64,000 nt of DNA from Propionibacterium sp. (GTDB taxonomy: Bacteria; Actinomycetota; Actinomycetes; Propionibacteriales; Propionibacteriaceae): assembly GCA_012517405.1 (NCBI GenBank), contig JAAYVB010000010.1, positions 62,001 to 126,000 of the forward strand, read 5' to 3'. The notes under the pieces are model-generated. The model searched no databases and was not told the origin of the DNA. It saw nothing but the letters and a program-made list of their open reading frames with translations. Positions 55,042 to 63,647 of the stretch are shown here, one piece after another (position 1 is the stretch's first letter; each line of letters starts with the position of its first letter). The translations under genes and the position numbers were made by a program.

Positions 55042-55839
55042 TCAGCGGTTGCTGGATGCCCAGGTCTGCCAGCCGGCTTGGAATGCCAGATCGGTGCCGG
55101 GCCATGTAGAGGGGGCCTCAGCAGGGGGCGCTCCTGGAGCGATCACCCAACGATTGCTCTCCCATTGCATGCGTTCGCAGTAGCCGTAGGCCATTCGGGC
55201 TTCCTGCCTGATCACTGCGCGGACGTCGACCAGGACGCAGACGATCGTCCAGTCCGGGCCATCGATCGCCTTGATCTGTGCGGCAACGGGGGTGATAGCG
55301 ACGCGCGCATTGGGGTCCTTCGTTTGTCCCATGTTGGCTGCGGCCAGGAATGCCTGCACATGCCGGGTCAGCCGCCACTGGTCTGCTGGCACCGCTCCGT
55401 CTGCCGACCAGGCAAGGTAGATCTCGTTGGTGCGGGCGATGCTCATCTCGGTCAGTACTGCGACCTCGATCGCCGCTAGCTGCCCGATTGCACCCTCTGG
55501 GGTGTGCGGGAAGCCGGACGCCACCTTGCTGGCGCCAATCACCGACGAGCCGGGGATATCCACGGTGGGGCCTGGTGTAGCGGCGGGCACGCCCCGGGTG
55601 GAGTCGGTGCCGTTGACGTGCAGCATGGGCTCGGCGGCCAGGATGTCGCGGCGCTCATGCGCATCGCTCGGCAGACTGGAGGTGGACGCGGTCGCCGTGG
55701 TGGTGGGGTGGGTGGCGACCGAGTGGATCGCCAGAGCGAACCCGACCAGTAAGCCGAGACTGATGAGTGCCACTGCGGCCAGGGTGGCAAGGAGACGACC
55801 GCGTCCCCACGGTTTCACGGTGGTGGGCTGTTCGCTCAT
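55042..55839 (-). CDS. VirB8-like membrane-anchored protein
   Basis: The 265-residue protein has one N-terminal membrane span (LLATLAAVALISLGLLVGFA), a Ser/Thr-rich linker and a C-terminal domain of about 140 residues (EMSIARTNEIYLAW, VCVLVDVRAVIRQEARMAYG). This is the layout of VirB8/TcpC conjugation proteins, and the position next to TrbL fits, but I see no decisive motif. Its ATG overlaps the upstream stop by one base. Confidence 0.6.
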   Translation of the reverse strand: MSEQPTTVKPWGRGRLLATLAAVALISLGLLVGFALAIHSVATHPTTTATASTSSLPSDAHERRDILAAEPMLHVNGTDSTRGVPAATPGPTVDIPGSSVIGASKVASGFPHTPEGAIGQLAAIEVAVLTEMSIARTNEIYLAWSADGAVPADQWRLTRHVQAFLAAANMGQTKDPNARVAITPVAAQIKAIDGPDWTIVCVLVDVRAVIRQEARMAYGYCERMQWESNRWVIAPGAPPAEAPSTWPGTDLAFQAGWQTWASSNR

Positions 55840-56120
55840 CACACGCACCCCGATCCAGTGACGGTTGAGATCATCGACGGCACGACGGTGTACAGCACTG
55901 CGGCAATGAAAACGACGAAGATCCCGACTACGCCGGCCTTGCTGGCGTGCGGCATGCTCAGGATGCGGCCCAGCGCGATTCCGCCGATGGACACGACAAT
56001 GCCGACCACGAACAGGGCCAGGACTGCCCACAACACGTATCCGGTGAGTTGGTCGGCGTACTGCTGGGCACCGGGAGGGGCAACAGGGCAAGTCTCCAGC
56101 GGGATGAGGTTCATGCTCAC
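55839..56120 (-). CDS. 93-residue two-span membrane protein (possible VirB2/pilin-like)
   Basis: Two hydrophobic spans are clear (VLWAVLALFVVGIVVSIGGI and VVGIFVVFIAAVLYTVV), separated by a short polar loop. The length and two-span form are like VirB2/TrbC pilin subunits, but there is no cleavable signal. It overlaps both neighbours by a few bases and belongs to the conjugation operon. Confidence 0.6.
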   Translation of the reverse strand: MSMNLIPLETCPVAPPGAQQYADQLTGYVLWAVLALFVVGIVVSIGGIALGRILSMPHASKAGVVGIFVVFIAAVLYTVVPSMISTVTGSGCV

Positions 56121-56911
56121 ACGTCCTTTTCAGCTTCGGTTGGGGTTGGCAACAGTTGATCGACGATGCGGACGACCTCTGCGGCAGCGGACAGCACCGG
56201 CTGCGGCAGAGGCTCCGGAGTGACACCTGCCAGCCTCAGAGAATCGACGGTTGGGATCGTGACCAAGCGGTTCGCATCGATGAGGTGATGGGTGAGGGTT
56301 CCCGTCGAACCCATCACCGGCTTCGGCCACCGTTTGAGTGGCGGCCCGACCACGGCAGCTACCACCGTCGCGGTCGTGGGCATCACGGCCAAGGTGTTTT
56401 CCAATCGACGCAGGCTCGGAACGCTCACGGTGGCGACAAGCACGACAAACCTTGACGTCGAAAGCAGCGATGACAGCCAGGATGTGATGCTCAGCACATG
56501 GCTCGGATCCCAGCCGACATCAACAATGGTCGTGCCGACGGGTCCGTCAAGGCTCGCAGGCAGGGGCACCTCGGCGGCGCCCAGCCGGATCTCGTGGCTG
56601 TGCTCCACGACAACCTCACCGCGTAGTCCCCGCGTCCATCCGTCGCCGCATGGTCCGAGTTCTCTGGTCGGCGCACCGATGAGCCCGCAGGCTGGCCCTG
56701 AGGCGCACTCCACCACACGGGCTGGTGCTGACTCGGTGGCGAGGGCCAAGGCGACGGTCGAGGCACCGCATTGGCCTTGGACACCCAGCACCGGCAGCAC
56801 GCGCTCATTCGGTGTCCACTCGGGTTGCTGTATGTCTGTCGGATCAGAAAACTGACCGGCCTGAATTGCCCGCCATGCTCGCTGTAGCTCGAACACTGTG
56901 ACGTCGCTCAC
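56117..56911 (-). CDS. ParA/MinD-like ATPase-fold protein without the P-loop lysine
   Basis: The 264-residue protein has the layout of a MinD/ParA NTPase: VLPVLGVQGQCGASTVALAL at about 38-57, TTIVDVGWDPSHVLS later, and SRFVVLVATVSVPSLRRLEN. The P-loop segment reads GQCGAST where KGGVGKST is expected, so both conserved lysines are missing. ATP hydrolysis is therefore doubtful. Related actinobacterial conjugation operons carry similar GGAGAST-type proteins. It may still bind a nucleotide or act as a scaffold. Confidence 0.65.
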   Translation of the reverse strand: MSDVTVFELQRAWRAIQAGQFSDPTDIQQPEWTPNERVLPVLGVQGQCGASTVALALATESAPARVVECASGPACGLIGAPTRELGPCGDGWTRGLRGEVVVEHSHEIRLGAAEVPLPASLDGPVGTTIVDVGWDPSHVLSITSWLSSLLSTSRFVVLVATVSVPSLRRLENTLAVMPTTATVVAAVVGPPLKRWPKPVMGSTGTLTHHLIDANRLVTIPTVDSLRLAGVTPEPLPQPVLSAAAEVVRIVDQLLPTPTEAEKDV

Positions 56912-57105
56912 GCCGCCACCACCTGCAGAAGAACGCGGTGGCGCGACTCGAGAGCGTGTCGTAGGTCGTCTGCGGGTAGCTGCCGTAGGCAGGCTTGAGC
57001 GTCCTTGACAGCGCGCAGTTCACTGATCGCAGCTTCCAGCTTGCGGACAGCCTCGTCCTCGCCACCGGCGAGCCGCGCAAGACGATCGATTTCGGCCTGA
57101 TGCAT
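56908..57105 (-). CDS. 65-residue coiled-coil protein of the conjugation operon
   Basis: The ATG at 57105 with AAGGAG nine bases upstream is preferred over an in-frame ATG six codons earlier. The peptide is one long amphipathic helix (LAGGEDEAVRKLEAAISELR) with acidic and basic faces. It overlaps the ParA-like gene by four bases. Function unknown. Confidence 0.6.
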   Translation of the reverse strand: MHQAEIDRLARLAGGEDEAVRKLEAAISELRAVKDAQACLRQLPADDLRHALESRHRVLLQVVAA

Positions 57106-57175
57106 CTGATCGCTCCTTTCCACACCTTCACATGCCTCGTGGGCGTTGCTCGCTGCTCGCCGGACTGGCGCATAC

Positions 57176-57961
57176 TCACGCGGCCTTCTGGTTCACCTGG
57201 CGCAAGGTGCCCAAGACGAAACTGACCTTGTAGCGGACCGTGCTCGCGCCCATGCCAAGCTCGTGACCGACCAGCCGCGAAACCTCATCCGACAACAACC
57301 CATGTCTGGTGGCGCGCTTGGTCGCGGCGCGCTCGGACACGTGTAGCAAGGTGAGCAGAAGGAGCGCCTGTTCGCGAGTGATCAGCCGGTCGCTCAGCGA
57401 GTGCTCGAGTAGCTCTGCGAACTCCTGACCGGATGACTCGCTATCGTCGGACATCGGCGCGATGAGGTAGTCGAGTCGATCCTGTTCGACGACTTCGGTG
57501 TTGGCCCAGGTCTTGTCGCCTCGGCGCCGATCCGTGACACCGAGATCGGCCAGCACCGCACGGCGGACGTTCCACACGATCGTGGGCGCGACTTTCGGCC
57601 TCCTGTCGCAAGGAAAGGTGCGGCACTGCACCCACAAGTGTCCGGCAGCCAACTCGTTCACCACGTCGGAGGACACTGGCAACCGCATCCGGCCGAGTTT
57701 GGCGACAACCCCCGGCACCAGCAGATGACACAACACCGCAGCCGCCTCCCGACTATCAGCACCGTCCTTACTCGCAAGCTGAGCAAGCCGGAACAACACA
57801 TCGTCGCGATCCTGCAACCACCCGGTCTGACTGGCCAGCACCACGTCGTCCAACGTGAGCAGCGGGCCGAGATCGGGATGAACCAGCGCCCAACCGGCCA
57901 GAGACGACGTGGCCGCTGCCAGCAGATCGTCCAGTCCGAGTGCATCTTGGAGTTTCGACAC
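57176..57961 (-). CDS. Probable regulator, first gene of the conjugation operon
   Basis: The 261-residue protein is helical. Its C-terminal 70 residues (SDRLITREQALLLLTLLHVS, later LGMGASTVRYKVSFVLGTLR) look like a sigma region 4 or LuxR-type helix-turn-helix. A basic middle region (FPCDRRPKVAPTIVWNVRRA) could bind DNA. As the first gene of the minus-strand operon it may control transfer. No family name can be given. Confidence 0.55.
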   Translation of the reverse strand: MSKLQDALGLDDLLAAATSSLAGWALVHPDLGPLLTLDDVVLASQTGWLQDRDDVLFRLAQLASKDGADSREAAAVLCHLLVPGVVAKLGRMRLPVSSDVVNELAAGHLWVQCRTFPCDRRPKVAPTIVWNVRRAVLADLGVTDRRRGDKTWANTEVVEQDRLDYLIAPMSDDSESSGQEFAELLEHSLSDRLITREQALLLLTLLHVSERAATKRATRHGLLSDEVSRLVGHELGMGASTVRYKVSFVLGTLRQVNQKAA

Positions 57962-58401
57962 GAGTCTGTCCTTCCGTGAGTGGATGTCTCACAGAAAAGA
58001 TCTGCGTTTCGTGTAGTCATTCACGTTCTTCCACAGCCCCAAAACGGCGGACCTGGCGAGGGAACGCAAGTAGCAACGCCTAGTCAAATGAGGGTTCCCC
58101 CGAAAGTTGAAAAGATGTGAGCTCTTGCTTGCGCAAAGCGTCTCGCAGGCCGCTCACGCAGACCCGGCGATCAGGCCGCGGGACGCGACGCCTTCACGGC
58201 GAGTCCGTGCCCAATGGTCAGGGATGTTGGTGCGTTGTTTGCGACCCGACGGTCCACAATGTTGGCGGCCCACCCGGTGTTGCCAGCCCGGTGCGCATCT
58301 ACGATTGCCGACAGGCACCGCGTAGTCACTCCACAGTCGCATGCTCAATGCGCGGCTGCTCGACCTTGATACGCACTCATCGGACTTCGAGCGTGCATCG
58401 G
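57962..58401. other. Promoter region of the conjugation operon and flanking non-coding DNA
   Basis: No gene is supported. The left end must carry the minus-strand promoter for the secretion operon. AGCCCCAAAA at 58035-58044 repeats the motif found three times by the integrase. A spaced GGGAAC/GTTCCC inverted repeat lies at about 58060-58100. Beyond 58100 the DNA looks like decayed coding sequence. Confidence 0.4.
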
Positions 58402-58580
58402 ATTCTCACGAACCCGTGCTGCAAGGGCGACATCCGCCACAGGAGCAACATACGAGGACACGCACGACGCGATCTTGCCGCGCGAGGTCTGGTATCAGGC
58501 GTCGGCGGCGGACTTGTGGGCGTCGAGCATCAAGGACGTGGAGCGTCTGGTCGAGCGCTACTACGCGGCCGGTGCGGCAG
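58402..58580 (+). pseudogene. Large serine recombinase fragment
   Basis: One frame gives ILTNPCCKGDI and, after a shift, a second gives GATYEDTHDAILPREVWYQ. Together these match the recombinase domain of large serine recombinases (usual form: LTNPYYKGD, then RG-TY-G-H-PIV--E-W). A helical run KDVERLVERYYAAG follows. Neither the catalytic N-terminal domain nor a complete frame remains. Confidence 0.55.
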
Positions 58581-58702
58581 CCGGCTCCTGGTCCGTCATT
58601 CCCGCAACGGTCACGGCTAGGTCTAGCCGTACTTCGTGTGCTCGGGCCGGTATGGTGCTTCGCTTCATGCCCGGCAGGTGCACGCCTACCAGTCAGGAGC
58701 TA

Positions 58703-59716
58703 TCAAGAGAACACGGCTTCACCCTCAATGGCTTGAAGTACACGCCACGGCTCAGCATTAAGCGCGTCGAGTACGGCTCGCGGCTCTGTAACGAGTCTGG
58801 CCAACCCGACAAGTTTCGTAGGGAACGCGGTGGGAGCTGTATCGAAGCCTGCCTCATCGAATCCGACGGTAAATCTCTCCCTCAGCGCCAAAGGCAATCC
58901 GGCGGCAATCTCCGATTCGAGCCTGCGCGCCTCCGATGCCAATGCCGTGACCTCCCTGAGCCGAAATCGCTGGAGTTTCGGCTGTGGCGCAGACTTGGAC
59001 GTGGCCTCCGACAACCGCGCAATCGCGTCCAGCACCCACGGGTCAGTCACATCGACGGCCAGAGGCATCGGAATCCCCTGAACGGCTCGCATCGCATCCG
59101 GTTCGATGGCCAGAGAGACGCTTGACGGGTCCTCATGAACGTTCACGTACCTAAACACGTTGGTGCCAGGAGCGCACACTTCGGCCAGATAGACGTCACC
59201 TACGAAGTTGGTGGGCTCCTGGTGTACGCCCGACTCGATCACGCAGTTGGGATCGAGCTGTACGCGGTAGAGGTAGAACTGGTCGTCAGAGCTGCCTTGG
59301 TCGTCCATGCGCCGGAGCATGTTCTCGATCGCCGCCTCGTAGGTGCCGACATGGAGCGCCTTGGTCTTCTGTCGGCTTGCCCAGGCTCCAACTCCAGAGC
59401 CCATCGCTTCCATTCGGCGCTTGGTGACATCAGTCAACCGTGCAGCCGGGTCGAGCTTCCTGTCTGGCCAGTCTTCATGGGTGGATGAGTGATACCAGTA
59501 GAACTCCCGTACGGCCGAGTCTTCTTGCGCAGGGTCTTCGGGGTCCGCGCAGAAGTCTGGACGGTCCTCGCCTTGGCAATCAGTGCCGCAGGCAGGACAG
59601 GCTTCAAGAGCCTGGTTGAAGCGGTCAAGCCACTCAGCGGTCACGAGCCATTCATGGCGGCATGAGCCACAGCGCATTCGGCGGGGCCGCTCGAAGTTAA
59701 TTGCTCTCTCGATCAC
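58703..59716 (-). CDS. 337-residue zinc-ribbon protein of unknown function
   Basis: The N-terminus has a four-Cys zinc ribbon (RCGSCRHEW, then CPACGTDC). The middle contains FYWYHSSTHEDWPDRKL, ALHVGTYEAAIENMLRRMDD, then FYLYRVQLDPN. A His-Ser-Ser-Thr start followed by a GT-x-x-AA helix and an LYRVQL strand recalls ADP-ribosyltransferase-like or RES-like folds, but I cannot confirm that. It is long, intact and compositionally normal, so likely a real gene. No partner gene is adjacent. Confidence 0.65.
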   Translation of the reverse strand: MIERAINFERPRRMRCGSCRHEWLVTAEWLDRFNQALEACPACGTDCQGEDRPDFCADPEDPAQEDSAVREFYWYHSSTHEDWPDRKLDPAARLTDVTKRRMEAMGSGVGAWASRQKTKALHVGTYEAAIENMLRRMDDQGSSDDQFYLYRVQLDPNCVIESGVHQEPTNFVGDVYLAEVCAPGTNVFRYVNVHEDPSSVSLAIEPDAMRAVQGIPMPLAVDVTDPWVLDAIARLSEATSKSAPQPKLQRFRLREVTALASEARRLESEIAAGLPLALRERFTVGFDEAGFDTAPTAFPTKLVGLARLVTEPRAVLDALNAEPWRVLQAIEGEAVFS

Positions 59717-59772
59717 CGTTCCAGCATCACACGAGCGTCTGACATTTCTAGATCATGCGGGTCGCCCCACGT

Positions 59773-61297
59773 GTCAGGGTCAAGCGGTACCACGGTGAGA
59801 GAGCAGTCAGCTCAATCACCGTGTGGGGCGAGAACCAGGAAACCAGTCACTATGTCGAATCTGGTTGAGGCCGCAGCAAGCCAAGATGGATCCGTGAGCA
59901 GTCTCGGATCCGTGCAGACGGGCCAGCCCCGCGTGGGTCGTTCACCCTCACACAGAAACTCGAGTTGTTGGCCCAGTACGAGGATGCCTGCACTCGCGAC
60001 GAAGGCGGCGCGTTCCTCCGTGGACAAGGGCTGCATTCCTCGCAGATCACCGAGTGGCGCAAACTGCGTGACGCCGGTGTCCTGCAGGCAAGAAGGCCGG
60101 GAGACCATCGGGAAACTGTCCCGCGACCAGGCGGAGATCGCGCGTCTGCGCCGCAAACTGAAGGTGAGCGAGAGCCGGTTTGAGCAGACCGAGCCTTGGA
60201 GGTGCGGGGAAAGCTCTCGGCGTTCTTCGAGAACGCCATCGCCGAATCGCCAAACGAGCAGAAGTCCACGAAGAAGCAACCACCGCCTACCGGCAACTCC
60301 TCGACGCTGGCGTCGCGACCGGGCGGGCAACTTCCCTGGTCGGGCTCTCCCGCACCACGATCTACCGCAAGCCCTCGCTACCAGTGGACCATGCCCGGCG
60401 GCGCCGCCGAACAAGCTCAGCAACGAGGAGCGGGCAGACATCCTGATCGCGTTGAACTCACCACGGTTCGTGGACCTGGGCCCGTTGCACGTCTACGTGA
60501 AGCTGCTCGACGAAGGCACCTACCTGGGGTCAATGTACACGTTCTACCGGGTTTTCAGGCCAACCAGCAAGTCGCCGAACGCCGCCAGCTGGCCAAGCAC
60601 CCGGCCCGGGCCATCCCGGAACTGGTCGCGACCGCCTCACGCCAGGTGCTCAGCTGGGATATTGCGAAGCTGCGGCGGTCCGGTGAAGAGCAAATACTTC
60701 GATTGCTGCCTGATGATAGACATCCACTCGAGGTTCATCGTCGGCGCGCATGTCCACGCCACCGAATCAGGGACCCTGGCCGTGGAGATGATGAAAGAGA
60801 TCTTCGGTATCCGGCAGGTCGTGCACGCCGACCAGGGCACCTCAATGACGTCGAAGTCCGTTGCCGCGTTGCTGTCGGATTTAGAGGTCACCCGTCCCAC
60901 TCCCGACCCCGTGTAAGCAACGATAATCCCTACTCGGAATCCTGTTCAAGACGATGAAGTACGGGCCGACGTTCCCCGAACGCTTCGCTTCTTTGGGTGA
61001 TGCCCGTGCCTTCATGAGGGCATGCGTGGACTGGTACAACCACCATCACCAGCACTCCGGTATCGGGTTCCACACCCCCGCCAACGCCCACTACGGCTTC
61101 GCCGACGGGGTCGCCCAGAAGCGCTCACAGACCCTAGCCGCAGCCCGGGCCAAGCATCCCCACCGGTTCCACACCACCAACGACGCCGAGATCCTGGCCC
61201 TCCCCGGGCCAGCATGGATCAACAAACCAGACGAAAACACCGAAGAAGCAGCAGTCCTAACTGCTGCTTAGCTCACCTTGGTACCACTTGACTTGGA
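59773..61297 (+). mobile_element. IS3-family insertion sequence, inactive copy
   Basis: Ends match as imperfect inverted repeats: the left has GTCAAGCGGTACCACGGTGAG at 59779-59799, minus-strand counterpart of CTCACCTTGGTACCACTTGAC at 61272-61292, with two mismatches (written here only as their 21-bp extents; cores GGTACCA and GGTGAG are shared). The inside encodes an IS3-type transposase in broken frames. I could not identify a target duplication. It lies between the zinc-ribbon gene and the 259-residue gene. Confidence 0.75.
59880..61271 (+). pseudogene. IS3-family transposase (OrfA and OrfB), multiply frameshifted
   Basis: OrfA pieces include TQKLELLAQYEDACTRDEG, SSQITEWRKLRDAGVL and KLSRDQAEIARLRRKLKVSE. 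OrfB pieces include NKLSNEERADILIALNS, FDCCLMIDIHSRFIVGAHVH with the first Asp, VVHADQGTSMTSKSVAALL with the second, and SNDNPYSES with the Glu, ending YGPTFPERFASLGDARAF and WYNHHHQHSGIGFHTPANAH. All DDE positions survive, but at least five single-base shifts split the chain, so no full transposase can be made. Confidence 0.75.
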
Positions 61298-61419
61298 GAA
61301 TTCCGGGGTGTTGGTCAGCACGATATGGGCCCCGGTGACGGTTGCCTGGACGCCGTAGGCGGTGCACGCGCAGGACAGGTGCGCACGCACTTGACCGGCC
61401 CGACCGATACGATGGCCAC
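61298..61419. other. Short spacer after the IS element
   Basis: Reading the minus strand gives LSCACTAYGVQATVTGAHIV before the IS end, which looks like a scrap of an unidentified gene interrupted by the IS. No start or family is visible. Confidence 0.3.
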
Positions 61420-62199
61420 GTGGGACGCATTTCGGGCTATTACGAGTGGGACGACGATGACTTGACGCCCGGACGTAAGAAAGAGGGCGGGCTTCATCAG
61501 AATCTGTTCGATGCCGACGGAAGTCTGAAGGGAAGCGCGCGGTTCATCCCTGCGGACGAGGCTGACCCCGATCCCGTATATGTCACGGAGTACGTCACAG
61601 AGCGCGTCTACGTTCCGGCTGAAGAAAGGCGCCTGACGCCAGAACAACAGGAGCTGGCTGATCTCATCAGCGCGGTACTCGTCGCATTCTTGGCCAGGGG
61701 AATCGAGCGGGCTAAGCCGCACCTCAAGAGATTCTGGACGGAGTCACTTCGCCCGTTCTTAGGCGACCAACACGCCCGGTTGTCCAAGTTGCGTCAAGAA
61801 GGAAGGCCGAAGGCCGATCGTGCTCCACTCGGATCTGGCCGCTTCCCTGAGAACTCCGATCAAGCTCCGACTGAGGATGTCTTGGCCGTATCTCGCTCGA
61901 AGATGTCGAGCGCCGAAGCCCAAGCTCGATATCTCGCAGCAATGGCCGCGCGCGCATTCAGCGAGGAGCAGATGAGAATGGTTCGGAGCGCGGATATCAT
62001 CGACGCGGAGAACATAGCCGAGGTCGAGGCAAGAATCGCCCAACTACCGCCCAATGAGTTACGCGAGTTGATGTCCAGGATGGTTACCGATCCTTCAATG
62101 CTCTGCGAAGAAACCTTGGCCGAGTTGGCTAGCGTGTTTGCGAGAGTGAGTCGTCCTGCCCGGGGAGAGTTGCACCAGCCACCCCGCGACCGCGACTGA
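61420..62199 (+). CDS. 259-residue protein of unknown function
   Basis: A GTG at 61420 begins VGRISGYYEWDDDDLTPGRK; upstream codons are not protein-like. The sequence has TEYVTERVYVPAEERRLTPE, a hydrophobic helix (LADLISAVLVAFLARGIERA) that may be membrane-associated, and helical segments SAEAQARYLAAMAARAFSEE and LPPNELRELMSRMVTDP. No family recognised. It lies beside the DUF3825-type gene in accessory DNA. Confidence 0.65.
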   Translation: MGRISGYYEWDDDDLTPGRKKEGGLHQNLFDADGSLKGSARFIPADEADPDPVYVTEYVTERVYVPAEERRLTPEQQELADLISAVLVAFLARGIERAKPHLKRFWTESLRPFLGDQHARLSKLRQEGRPKADRAPLGSGRFPENSDQAPTEDVLAVSRSKMSSAEAQARYLAAMAARAFSEEQMRMVRSADIIDAENIAEVEARIAQLPPNELRELMSRMVTDPSMLCEETLAELASVFARVSRPARGELHQPPRDRD

Positions 62200-62341
62200 G
62201 TCGCTCCCGCGTCCTGTGCTCCACTCCCTTCGGCACAACGGCAGCGCAGCGACTGTGAACGCGGCGGCTTGCTGTCCAACGAGGAGCCTCGTCTCACAGG
62301 AGGCTTGGGTCGCGGCTTGCTCCATCGCCGCGACGGCTGCA
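62200..62341. other. Short gap without a gene
   Basis: Nothing convincing is seen between the 259-residue gene and the decayed minus-strand frame that begins at 62342. Confidence 0.3.
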
Positions 62342-62637
62342 TCAGGTTCCTCGACCGCAAGCAAGTGCGGAGACGGCCACGAGGCCGATGTAGCGCAGGA
62401 TTCCGTGACCAGCGGTGAGGTCGGCTTCTTACTGGAGAACGTCGGGGTACTCCGCGGTATGGGAGCCGTCCTTAATCTGACCGATCTTCGCGCGCTGGGC
62501 TTGGTCGCGGATGTGCTAGACCTTCTTCCTACGGATGTCTGGCGCGGCCAAGTCGAAGCGCATCGGGGTGTAGTTCAGAGAGAACGACCCCTGGATGCAG
62601 ATGGGCAGCAGTAGCGGCGACAGGAACCTACGCTGTT
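62342..62637 (-). pseudogene. Decayed minus-strand gene with two in-frame stops
   Basis: One minus-strand frame reads FLSPLLPICIQGSFSLNYTP, MRFDLAAPDIRRKKV, a TAG, then QRAKIGQIKDGSHTAEYPDV, a TAA, then EADLTAGHGILRYIGLVAV and a final stop. The composition is strikingly protein-like through both stops, with no shift of frame. I cannot name the family. It is most likely a pseudogene with nonsense mutations. Confidence 0.3.
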
Positions 62638-62640
62638 GTC

Positions 62641-63582
62641 ATGTCCAGCACGTTCACCCCCGCCGATATGCCTCAGCGTCGACCGGCAGACATCGGTCCC
62701 ATCACAGAGGGCCATGAGACTCGCATCCGCTCCTTCGCCTTCTTTGCCTACCGCGGCGGAAGGGATGAGCAACTCGCACCCGCAGAGTTGGGCCAGCGCG
62801 CCTGGCATGACACACTCGCCGCACTTGCAGACCTCGCCGAGCCGGAGGACTGGACGGGAACACTGCCCTCCGACCGCACTCTCCCGATTCTCGACAGCTT
62901 CCTTCGCTACACCCACCAGCGGCTCGTCATGGAGGACAAGATCGCGGTCAGCGAGAACAGCGAATACGCGGCCCTCAACACAGGCCTCCTCACGCGGTAC
63001 GCGGAGGAGATCTTCGGACTCTTCCGTCGCAACACTCACGAGGGAGGCCAGCCCTGGTTCTTTCTCCGATGGGCCACAGAGTCCGACCGTGACCTGCTCC
63101 GCGAGTTCGAGGAGCCCCCGCAGATGGCCGAGTATGTCAACTCCGCGTCTGACCTGGTGTACGACTGGCGGCGTGAGCTGAAGCTCGCCTACGGACATAT
63201 CCTCGGGGACAATATTGACCGCTTTCCGCCCGACCTTGCAGTCCAACCCAGACGGGCGCAGCAGGCCCTAGACAGCGCGATCAACTGGGCGCTCAGGAAG
63301 GCGCGTCGCAACTACAAAGTGATTGTTCCCCAGTGGTATCCGCTGCTCGGCGAGTCAGGCGCCCAGTTCCTGATGCCGCTCGATCTTACGGGCGATGGCA
63401 GAGCAGACCTGGCGCTAGTCGTGTCGGCTATTGGAGACCAGGCATACCGCGGAGATACGGTGTTGACCCTGGCCATGGCCTACACCAACGCGCGGCTCAT
63501 TGCTCGCCCCGACTCCGACTGGCTCGTGCCCACCGCCGCGCCGGTGCGGACCGATGAGGAGATGTTCAGAGAGCTCAGTTGA
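62641..63582 (+). CDS. DUF3825 family protein
   Basis: The 313-residue protein matches DUF3825 throughout: FAFFAYRGGRDEQLAPAEL, ILDSFLRYTHQRLVMEDKI, ALNTGLLTRYAEEIFGLF, YGHILGDNIDRFPPDL, NYKVIVPQWYP, then ADLALVVSAIGD and LTLAMAYTNARLIARPDSDW at the end. The family has no established function and occurs in stress and mobile-element contexts. The chain is complete and of normal length. The ATG directly follows GTTGTC with no strong ribosome site. Confidence 0.82.
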   Translation: MSSTFTPADMPQRRPADIGPITEGHETRIRSFAFFAYRGGRDEQLAPAELGQRAWHDTLAALADLAEPEDWTGTLPSDRTLPILDSFLRYTHQRLVMEDKIAVSENSEYAALNTGLLTRYAEEIFGLFRRNTHEGGQPWFFLRWATESDRDLLREFEEPPQMAEYVNSASDLVYDWRRELKLAYGHILGDNIDRFPPDLAVQPRRAQQALDSAINWALRKARRNYKVIVPQWYPLLGESGAQFLMPLDLTGDGRADLALVVSAIGDQAYRGDTVLTLAMAYTNARLIARPDSDWLVPTAAPVRTDEEMFRELS

Positions 63583-63647
63583 CTGTCCATGCCCGACTCC
63601 AGCCTTCTCCCGTGCCTCATCCGATCGTGATACACGGGAAATCCAGA

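Larger units (their letters stand above)
8004..57961. mobile_element. Integrative conjugative element, minimal extent (right end not located)
   Basis: The stretch holds every part expected of a T4SS-type ICE: tRNA-Leu target, tyrosine integrase, excisionase, antirestriction protein, MobF-type relaxase, coupling ATPase, VirB4, TrbL, cell-wall hydrolase and regulators. The left end is the tRNA 3' end. I found no second tRNA end in the window, so the right end may be beyond 58 kb or beyond 64 kb. The defence operon at 25.6-41.5 kb lies between the relaxase and secretion modules and is cargo. Confidence 0.75.

Noticed and set aside
62216..62614. 132-codon plus-strand frame before the DUF3825-type gene
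   Set aside because: The opposite strand is more protein-like in one frame, and this frame has no conserved features.
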